Of a stretch of DNA of 10,801 nt, positions 5,670-10,801 are shown in pieces. The notes beneath the pieces were generated by a model. The model saw nothing but the letters and a program-made list of their open reading frames with translations, made no database searches and was not told where the DNA came from. Position 1 is the stretch's first letter, and each line of letters begins with the position of its first letter. A program made the position numbers and the translations under genes. The DNA is taken from positions 1 through 10,801 of the forward strand of contig CATMVR010000097.1 of assembly GCA_950075905.1 (NCBI GenBank), given 5' to 3'. The DNA is from an uncultured Persicitalea sp. (GTDB lineage Bacteria > Bacteroidota > Bacteroidia > Cytophagales > Spirosomataceae).

Positions 5670-6491
5670 TTACTCTAATTGGAAGCTGATCGGCAGGTTA
5701 TACTTTACCCGTACCGGACGTCCCGACTGCTTACCGGGCTTCCACTTGGGCATTGTTTTCACTACCCGCATGGCTTCCTCATCGCAGCCAAATCCCAATC
5801 CTTTCAGAACTGCTACGTCCTGAATACTTCCATCCGTATTCACTACAAATGTGAGGAACACTTTACCCGACACGTTGGCACGAGAGGCCGCACTCGGATA
5901 ACGGATGTTCTTACCCAGAAACTTATACATTTCCTGAATACCACCCGGGAACTCGGGATTTTGCTCCACCACAGTAAAGATTTGCTCTTCAACTTTGGCT
6001 TCTACAACTGTTCCCTTGCTGGGGGCCGCAATCTGCTCGGGAGCAATGATAATCTCCGTGGCGTTAGGGTCCCCTTCCTGAGTTTCGGCAGCCGCTACGG
6101 CTACTTCCAGTTTCTCAACGGTAGGGGGAGGCGTTTCGATGGGTACCTCCTCGTCTTTTTTCACCTCAGGTGGTAAAAACTTCACAGTTTCTACTTTGGG
6201 CTGCTCAACGGGCGGTGGCGGTGGCGGTGGTGGTTCGGCGGGGTCAATGGGGGGCGGTGGAATATTCATCAAGTCCACGTTTACCATTACCTCCTCCTGA
6301 TTATCCTCCGACAAAAACTTATCGGCCAACATTGGGGCTAACATTGCTAAAATAAAAATGGTAGCACCCATCAAGGTAGCGCGGTTTATTACACCGCGGT
6401 ACTCCTGCCGGAGAGGATATGCACCGTACGCCTTATTACGATCGGCAAACACTATATCATCCAGTGTTGCATTCGGGCTCATTTCTGCCAT
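5670..6491 (-). CDS. tonB: Energy transducer TonB
   Basis: TonB links the ExbB/ExbD proton motor in the inner membrane to TonB-dependent receptors in the outer membrane. This 273-residue protein has a cytoplasmic N-terminus of about 36 residues (LDDIVFADRNKAYGAYPLR, a motif common in Bacteroidota TonB proteins) and one membrane helix at about 37-57. A periplasmic spacer follows, with a proline run at 78-94 and further Pro/Glu-rich sequence to about 160. The C-terminal TonB domain spans about 178-272. It contains EFPGGIQEMYKFLGKNIRYP, a GCDEEAMRVVKTMPKWKPG core and the final strand VKYNLPISFQLE. All expected parts are present. The start at 6491 (MAEMSPN) is used; an ATG three codons later is also possible. 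It follows the second exbD by 38 bases and precedes the small membrane protein by seven. Confidence 0.95.
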   Translation of the reverse strand: MAEMSPNATLDDIVFADRNKAYGAYPLRQEYRGVINRATLMGATIFILAMLAPMLADKFLSEDNQEEVMVNVDLMNIPPPPIDPAEPPPPPPPPVEQPKVETVKFLPPEVKKDEEVPIETPPPTVEKLEVAVAAAETQEGDPNATEIIIAPEQIAAPSKGTVVEAKVEEQIFTVVEQNPEFPGGIQEMYKFLGKNIRYPSAASRANVSGKVFLTFVVNTDGSIQDVAVLKGLGFGCDEEAMRVVKTMPKWKPGKQSGRPVRVKYNLPISFQLE

Positions 6492-6529
6492 GGCGTTTGT
6501 TTTAATAAATAAATTTAAACTAGTTACAA

Positions 6530-7120
6530 TTAATTGTCTTCTGGCCGAGGGACTACCCGGTCACCGAGAAGTTCTTTCTCCGAATCAGTAAGGAAGTCTA
6601 CCATTGCATATCGCTTCGTTTTGGTGATCGCCATCTCATCCAGTATATCTACTACATTTTTGTAGGTAGATACCTCCGTTGGCTTAATTACCGTCACGAA
6701 AGGCAAGTTTCCCTCCTCATCCTTCTCAAACTGAGAGTTTACCCGGTTCTGTGCTTTGAAGATTTCCTCCCGCAGCTCCGTACCAAAGCGTACTTTTTTA
6801 AGTTTTTCTTTGGCCGTTTCATCATCCGCTGCTACTCCGTCCAACAGGAACACGTCATCGTTACGTCCCAGGAAGACTGTCAGTACCTTGGATGCTTTCA
6901 GAGGCTCTGTCTCCTGCTCTTTCTTGTCTTCCTGCTTGTCAGGGACCGTCAGGGTCATGGAGGTTGGTTTGCTAAGGGTTGTGGCCAGCATAAAGAAAGT
7001 AATCAGCAGGAAGCCCAGGTCTACCATGGGGGTCATATCCACCCGGGTAGACAATTTTTTGGCTCTTACCTTACCATCACCTTTGCCTTTACCACCACCC
7101 GATTCTACTATTTCTGCCAT
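6530..7120 (-). CDS. exbD: ExbD/TolR family motor protein, second copy
   Basis: A 196-residue ExbD-type subunit of the proton-driven motor. The N-terminal tail is Gly/Lys-rich (residues 1-26). The motif RVDMTPMVDLGFLLITFFML at 26-45 contains the membrane helix. Asp34 stands where ExbD/TolR proteins carry the essential proton-handling Asp. The rest is periplasmic, including a charged Glu/Lys segment at about 60-75 and a C-terminal beta-alpha region resembling the ExbD dimer domain (VTVIKPTEVSTYKNVVDILD). It is longer than the roughly 140 residues of E. coli ExbD, owing to an insert in the periplasmic domain. It differs clearly from the first copy upstream, so the two may form a mixed dimer or serve different TonB partners. 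It lies 38 bases after the first exbD and 38 before tonB. Confidence 0.92.
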   Translation of the reverse strand: MAEIVESGGGKGKGDGKVRAKKLSTRVDMTPMVDLGFLLITFFMLATTLSKPTSMTLTVPDKQEDKKEQETEPLKASKVLTVFLGRNDDVFLLDGVAADDETAKEKLKKVRFGTELREEIFKAQNRVNSQFEKDEEGNLPFVTVIKPTEVSTYKNVVDILDEMAITKTKRYAMVDFLTDSEKELLGDRVVPRPEDN

Positions 7121-7158
7121 CTTAGTATGCTATTTAAGGGTATACCTTACAATTTTAA

Positions 7159-7779
7159 TTACTCTTGTGATGACCAGCCTGCGGGGGGCTCTTCAGCGTC
7201 CGTGATCAGGTTGAACTTGTTAATGTTCTGAGACTGGAGGTTTGCCAAAACGTTTTTGAACGTTGGAAACTTCGACGAATTATCTCCCTTGATCGCGATG
7301 CGCAGCTGAGGGTTTGCCTGACGGGCAGCGTATACCCAATCAGCCAATTCACTCACACCAGTCGAATCTGCCGGAATGCCGGGCTGCTTTACAGTACCCA
7401 TTTGTTCGGCGGGCAAATCGAGCCATCCTTTCAACTGAGCCAACGGAAACCCAAAACTAGCCTGATTAGAAAATTTCTTTTTCTGCTGGTCAGTAAAGGT
7501 CAACCCTTTGGTTTCTGCAATGTTGTTTAGCATCGCAATACGGTCAGGCTGAGCATCTACTCCAAAAAAGACTTCTCCTTCGTTTCCGATGCTGATAACC
7601 ATTATATTATCATCGGGCACCTTGATGGCGGAAATAGATGAGGGAGTGTCAATCTCGGCAGCTTCCTGCGACTTGAAGGTGGCGGTCATGATAAAGAACG
7701 TCAACAGCAAAAACGCTACGTCCGTCATCGCCGTCATATCAATCGTAGGCGGATGCTTCTTAGGTCTTACTTTTCCCAT
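7159..7779 (-). CDS. exbD: ExbD/TolR family motor protein, first copy
   Basis: A 206-residue ExbD-type subunit. A short basic N-terminus (MGKVRPKKHPP) leads into IDMTAMTDVAFLLLTFFIM with one membrane helix at about 21-38. Asp20 aligns with the essential Asp of the family. The periplasmic part is extended relative to E. coli ExbD, with an insert at about 85-145 rich in Gln, Lys and Pro. It ends with a family-like block (LRIAIKGDNSSKFPTFKNVL, then NKFNLITDAEEP). It follows exbB by 58 bases and precedes the second exbD by 38. Two unequal exbD genes after one exbB is a pattern I recall from Bacteroidota TonB clusters. The final residues PPAGWSSQE are probably unstructured. Confidence 0.92.
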   Translation of the reverse strand: MGKVRPKKHPPTIDMTAMTDVAFLLLTFFIMTATFKSQEAAEIDTPSSISAIKVPDDNIMVISIGNEGEVFFGVDAQPDRIAMLNNIAETKGLTFTDQQKKKFSNQASFGFPLAQLKGWLDLPAEQMGTVKQPGIPADSTGVSELADWVYAARQANPQLRIAIKGDNSSKFPTFKNVLANLQSQNINKFNLITDAEEPPAGWSSQE

Positions 7780-7837
7780 TGCAATATATAAGTTTTTTTT
7801 ATATTAACGAAACAATACTATTAAATATTTCCCTCTA

Positions 7838-8674
7838 TTAATAATGAGAGGCAAAATTCTGCTGAATGCTCATACCGATTTCGTCAATGCTATAAGTAAG
7901 GTCGTCTACCTTGCTGTTGAGGTAAGCGTAAGAGATGGTCGCGATAGCGGCAGTACCGATACCCAGACCCGTATTGATAAGGGCCTCAGAGATACCCGTT
8001 GCCAGGGCTGCCGAGTCAGGTGAACCTGATGCTCCAAGAGCAGCAAAGGCCTTGATCATACCAATTACCGTTCCCAGAAGGGCGATTAGGGTGGAGGCAG
8101 AAGCCAGGGTAGCGATAATCGTGAGGTTTTTCTGGAGCATAGGCATTTCGAGAGTCGTAGCTTCTTCGATTTCCTTAGAGAGAGCAACAAGTTTCTGCTC
8201 TTTGTCCATCTCAGTATCAGTTGTTAGAAGCTTGTACTTTTCCAAGCCTGTTTTAATTACGTTACCAATAGAACCTTTTTGCTTATCGCACTCTTTAATG
8301 GCTTCATCAATTTGGTTCTTGTCAAGAAGGCTTCTCACTTTGCGAACAAACGCATCAACGTTGGAAGTACCGCTAGCTTTGCTCAATGTAATAAGACGCT
8401 CGATTGTGTACACAAGTACGATAAGGAAACAGGTCATCAGAATAGGTACAATGGGGCCTCCTTTGTAAACGATTCCATAATAATCACCAGGTTTCGGGCC
8501 TTTTTCGTGATCGCCATCGATAAAGTGATCAGGGGCGCCCAAGACAAACATGTAAATTGCAAGAGCAATCGCAAAAAGCAAAGGTATCACCCACGCAGGA
8601 TTCAACACTCCACCTGTGCTTTTCTTCGGTGCTGCGGCAGCTTTGGGTGCCGGAGTAGTAGCTTTCTTTTCCAT
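7838..8674 (-). CDS. exbB: ExbB/MotA/TolQ proton channel protein
   Basis: A 278-residue ExbB-type channel subunit. An Ala/Lys/Pro-rich N-terminus (1-20) precedes an extra membrane helix at about 28-46 not found in E. coli TolQ. The three helices of the MotA/TolQ/ExbB core lie at about 75-95, 184-210 and 229-251. The cytoplasmic loop between the first two core helices (about 96-180) is charged and helical. Glu230 in SEALINTGLGIGTAAIA is placed like the conserved Glu of ExbB (E176 in E. coli), and Thr residues line the last two helices. It would form the pentameric channel through which protons drive ExbD and TonB. It is the first gene of the operon, with a candidate promoter about 115 bases upstream. 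Confidence 0.95.
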   Translation of the reverse strand: MEKKATTPAPKAAAAPKKSTGGVLNPAWVIPLLFAIALAIYMFVLGAPDHFIDGDHEKGPKPGDYYGIVYKGGPIVPILMTCFLIVLVYTIERLITLSKASGTSNVDAFVRKVRSLLDKNQIDEAIKECDKQKGSIGNVIKTGLEKYKLLTTDTEMDKEQKLVALSKEIEEATTLEMPMLQKNLTIIATLASASTLIALLGTVIGMIKAFAALGASGSPDSAALATGISEALINTGLGIGTAAIATISYAYLNSKVDDLTYSIDEIGMSIQQNFASHY

Positions 8675-8786
8675 CAGACTTACTTTTAAAGGGTTAATTG
8701 AGATTTTGGTTGTGAATTAAAGAAAAATTTTGAGTAAATGCTTTTTAGTAAAATAAAATTTTGAATAGGGAAAAATGAGTGACGTA

Positions 8787-8820
8787 CAAAAGTATGAGTT
8801 TTCCTTTTAAAATAAAGCAA
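8787..8820 (-). promoter_or_regulatory. Candidate promoter of the exbB-tonB operon
   Basis: On the minus strand TTGC (8820-8817) and TACTTTTG (8794-8787) match the Bacteroidota -33 and -7 elements, 22 bases apart. The predicted start of transcription leaves an A/T-rich leader of about 105 bases before the exbB ATG. A second -7-like match, TATATTTG (8864-8857), lacks a well-placed -33 partner. Confidence 0.45.
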
Positions 8821-8954
8821 GTGAATATTCAGTTTTTTTATACTTTTTTAAAAACTCAAATATAAAATATAACTATTTGAATATTTATTACCTCAAAAAT
8901 CCGGGGACTGACCACACACATCACACTATTATTCAGGCACTTACAAATAAAAGA

Positions 8955-8962
8955 TAACTTTG
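8955..8962 (+). promoter_or_regulatory. Plus-strand -7-like element
   Basis: TAACTTTG fits TAnnTTTG, but no TTG-like -33 element lies at the right distance upstream. If used it would transcribe about 430 bases of non-coding leader before the acyltransferase gene. Confidence 0.2.
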
Positions 8963-9200
8963 TGTAAAATTGCACTATAAACTATTGTCACACCACTTTT
9001 GCCCCACTCGTTTCTGAAATGAGATCGGAAAAATAGAGCCTTACTTACACAAAAGCAAATTTTATTTGGAGCCATGCCCCTAGTGCATTCTTTCCCAAAA
9101 GCTTGTCTCGGCCCGGTTTATACTGATCCCTTTCAGACAAAGTCCGGTAACACAGCCCTGACGGCTTGGGAGCAGATTAAAGATAGACACACAGGAACTC

Positions 9201-9233
9201 TTTCGTACCGGCCACTATTTCATTATATCTTTG
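9201..9233 (+). promoter_or_regulatory. Candidate promoter of the acyltransferase gene
   Basis: TTTC (9201-9204) and TATCTTTG (9226-9233) are 21 bases apart and fit the Bacteroidota -33/-7 pattern. The start of transcription would be near 9240. This makes the GTG at 9235 unusable and leaves a leader of about 160 bases before the ATG at 9400. Confidence 0.5.
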
Positions 9234-9399
9234 CGTGGCCACAAACGGCCTCCCCACCCTTGAAGCACCTTCATCCACAGCTTCGAAAACTGGTCATCGT
9301 TTCTCAGAAGCATTCCAGGGGAATTATTTTTCGATCAAATCATTTACGAAAGACACGCGATTTTGTTGTGTGCAGTCAAAAAACTTTAATGTATTTTTT

Positions 9400-10035
9400 A
9401 TGGAAAACTCGGTAATAATCTTTGGAGCAGGTGGCACCGGTCACCAGATTCTCGACATTTTTCAGAGAAACCAAGTAGTAATATATGGCTTTCTGGACGA
9501 TAACAAGGAGTTGCACGGCACGGAGATCGACTCCGTGAGCGTACTGGGCGATACGGATGATGGCGGCTTTTTGAAGCTGATCGGAAACAAGTGCGAGGCA
9601 TTTGTGGCGATCGGAGAGCGTTCCGTTCGTGAGCAGCTGGTAGAAATGCTCAACGAGCGGCGCAAAACCATGCCCGTCAATGCCATCCATGATACCGCTG
9701 TGGTATCCGAAACGGCTAGCCTGGGACATGGCAATTTTCTGGGTGCCCGGGTAATTGTTGGCTCACAAGTCAGGCTGGGGCACCATGCCCACATTCATCC
9801 CGGAGTAATCATAGAGCCATTTGCGGAGATCGGTGATTTTGTAAATATCGGCGCTGGTGCCGTACTCAACGACCGGGTAAAAGTAGAGCAAGGCACCTTC
9901 ATCGGCACAGGGGCTACCATCATTTCGGGCATCAAAATTGGCAAAAATGCCCGCATCGGGGCCGGATCACTAGTGATTGCGGATGTGGCCGAGGGCACAA
10001 CGGTATTTGGCAATCCGGCTCAGGTCATAAAATAA
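9400..10035 (+). CDS. NeuD/PglD-like sugar O-/N-acyltransferase
   Basis: A 211-residue protein of the NeuD/PglD type, which transfers acetyl or other acyl groups from CoA to sugars. Residues 1-90 form the Rossmann-like sugar-binding half, with VIIFGAGGTGHQILD at the start and FLDDN at 31-35. Residues 98-195 form a left-handed beta helix of hexapeptide repeats, ending with the usual FGNPAQVIK. I chose the ATG at 9400 because VIIFGAGGTG near the N-terminus is where family members begin. The open frame continues upstream for 55 codons to a GTG, but that extension has no family likeness and crosses a promoter. Where NeuD/PglD proteins usually have D/E-H-D with the catalytic His, this protein reads IIEPFAEIG (137-145), so activity may differ. 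No sialic acid or glycan genes are adjacent. The substrate is unknown. Confidence 0.8.
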   Translation: MENSVIIFGAGGTGHQILDIFQRNQVVIYGFLDDNKELHGTEIDSVSVLGDTDDGGFLKLIGNKCEAFVAIGERSVREQLVEMLNERRKTMPVNAIHDTAVVSETASLGHGNFLGARVIVGSQVRLGHHAHIHPGVIIEPFAEIGDFVNIGAGAVLNDRVKVEQGTFIGTGATIISGIKIGKNARIGAGSLVIADVAEGTTVFGNPAQVIK

Positions 10036-10049
10036 TAACGTACCGCTAC

Positions 10050-10070
10050 CGGAAGGCACTATACCTTCCG
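10050..10070 (+). terminator. Hairpin after the acyltransferase gene, weak terminator
   Basis: CGGAAGG (10050-10056) pairs perfectly with CCTTCCG (10064-10070) over a seven-base loop, 14 bases after the stop codon. There is no U run after it, so it is a poor intrinsic terminator. It may act as a 3'-end stabiliser or attenuator. Confidence 0.35.
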
Positions 10071-10122
10071 CTGCCTGCACCTGATAGTCAAGAGATTCAT
10101 TCGCAATAAATTCACGGACAGT

Positions 10123-10155
10123 CTTTTTAATTGTGCAGAAAAGATTTTATCTTTG
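10123..10155 (+). promoter_or_regulatory. Candidate promoter of the DUF177 gene
   Basis: TATCTTTG (10148-10155) is a full match to the Bacteroidota -7 element. A CTTTTT tract (10123-10128) about 19 bases upstream may serve as a poor -33 element. Transcription would begin near 10162. The TTG at 10153 is part of the -7 box, which rules it out as the start codon for this transcript. Confidence 0.5.
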
Positions 10156-10176
10156 CAGTCCTTTTTGCGGAACGAA

Positions 10177-10731
10177 GTGAAAGAGCAGAACCAATATAGT
10201 ATTGACATCTACGGCCTGGACAACAAGTCGTACGAATTTGACTACGAACTAGGTCCAGCATTTTTTGAGGAAATGCCGCAGGATCTGGTCCAGAAGGGTC
10301 ATTTTGGGGTTCATCTGGTGCTCGATAAGTCAAGTACCATGATTCATCTTCGCTTCAAAATCCGCGGCACGGTGGAGTTGCTCTGCGATCGGTCGCTGGA
10401 GCCGTTCGACGAGCCCGTCGATACCGAAGGGGTCATCATATTGAAGTTTGGCGACCATGATGAGGAACTTACCGAAGAGATCTTCATCATCAATCGCAAT
10501 ACCACCCGTATAAACGTAGCGGGATATATTTTCGAATTCATCGCGCTGTCGCTGCCGATGAAAAAAATCCATCCTGACTTGCGCGAGCAGAGTTCGGAAG
10601 ATACCGACGACGATACAAATGAGACGTTGGTATACAGCAGCGCGGAAGCAGCGCCCGAGAACGACGAGGAGGAGAAAAGCGAAGATAAGATGGATCCTCG
10701 CTGGGAAGCTTTGAAAAAATTAAAAAAGTAA
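10177..10731 (+). CDS. DUF177/YceD family protein
   Basis: A 184-residue acidic protein of the DUF177/YceD family, linked in E. coli and plants to 23S rRNA accumulation. Family-like parts are SIDIYGLDNKSYEFDYELG (8-26), a beta-rich core FKIRGTVELLCDRSLEPFD (60-78), a strongly acidic low-complexity stretch (about 140-172) and the C-terminal DPRWEALKKLKK typical of Bacteroidota members. Many relatives carry a CxxC pair in the core. Here the first Cys (70) is kept but the second position is Ser (73). I chose the GTG at 10177 since it lies just after the predicted transcription start. A TTG at 10165 is an alternative, and the TTG at 10153 falls inside the promoter. The gene normally precedes rpmF (ribosomal protein L32) and then fatty-acid genes. 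The window ends 70 bases after the stop, with no rpmF start visible inside it. Confidence 0.8.
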   Translation: MKEQNQYSIDIYGLDNKSYEFDYELGPAFFEEMPQDLVQKGHFGVHLVLDKSSTMIHLRFKIRGTVELLCDRSLEPFDEPVDTEGVIILKFGDHDEELTEEIFIINRNTTRINVAGYIFEFIALSLPMKKIHPDLREQSSEDTDDDTNETLVYSSAEAAPENDEEEKSEDKMDPRWEALKKLKK

Positions 10732-10801
10732 GTACGAGCCAGCCCGGAGTATCCGGAGGCCGCTCCTGAAAATAAAATCTAACAATAACCTGAATTTTAA
10801 C

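Larger units (their letters stand above)
8675..9399. other. 725-base divergent intergenic region
   Basis: No gene is well supported here. The part next to exbB (8690-8890) is A/T-rich and holds promoter-like sites for the minus strand. The part from about 9070 has balanced composition and holds a plus-strand promoter-like site at 9201-9233. No tRNA, strong hairpin or repeat was recognised by eye. A 113-codon open frame at 9074-9415 crosses the plus-strand promoter and is judged fortuitous. Confidence 0.6.

Noticed and set aside
5679..6176. 165-codon plus-strand open frame opposite tonB
   Set aside because: It is antisense to the clearly coding tonB C-terminal half, and its product resembles no known protein.
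7935..8468. 177-codon plus-strand open frame opposite exbB
   Set aside because: It is antisense to a well-supported membrane channel gene; its low-complexity Val/Ala/Arg/Ser composition reflects the reverse complement of exbB.
9235..9399. N-terminal extension of the acyltransferase to a GTG at 9235
   Set aside because: The 55 extra residues lack family likeness, the GTG lies at the predicted transcription start, and the Rossmann-like motif fits an ATG start at 9400.
9074..9415. 113-codon plus-strand open frame
   Set aside because: It spans a strong promoter-like element at 9226-9233, overlaps the start of the acyltransferase gene, and its product resembles no family and has no coherent composition.

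Overview
The window looks like a chromosomal segment of a Bacteroidota bacterium, most likely of the order Cytophagales. The evidence is the gene set (an ExbB, two ExbD and TonB cluster followed by a PstS-like lipoprotein and a TPR protein; BatD; a DUF177/YceD protein), several close matches to the Bacteroidota -7 promoter element TAnnTTTG, and weak or absent Shine-Dalgarno sequences. Genus cannot be named from the sequence alone. Coding regions have balanced composition, whereas the first ~900 bases and the spacer upstream of exbB are very A/T-rich.

Layout. Bases 1-553 form one giant imperfect palindrome: two arms of about 270 bases around a loop of only a few bases near 274, each arm carrying an outward-reading copy of the same 36-codon ORF. 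Bases 554-831 are A/T-rich spacer with a strong minus-strand terminator (603-633) and a CCTAAAA motif repeated at exact 20-base intervals. Bases 832-2289 (minus) encode a BatD-like membrane protein. Divergent from it is a 65-residue small protein (2394-2591, plus), which converges on the main operon at a perfect 42-base palindromic, probably bidirectional terminator (2613-2654).

The core is a seven-gene minus-strand operon read from 8674 down to 2681: exbB, exbD, exbD, tonB, a 70-residue two-helix membrane protein, a PstS-like lipoprotein and a periplasmic TPR protein. ExbB and ExbD would form the proton-driven motor and TonB would carry the energy to outer-membrane receptors. The PstS-like, TPR and small membrane proteins are probable envelope accessory factors, with no ABC phosphate transporter genes nearby. 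A 725-base non-coding gap (8675-9399) holds the divergent promoters.

On the plus strand, 9400-10035 encodes a NeuD/PglD-like hexapeptide acyltransferase that appears to lack the usual catalytic histidine. Bases 10177-10731 encode a DUF177/YceD-family protein, which in most bacteria sits directly before rpmF; the window ends before any rpmF start.

The strongest candidate for something undescribed is the giant palindrome at 1-553. The most interesting functional context is the extended TonB operon.
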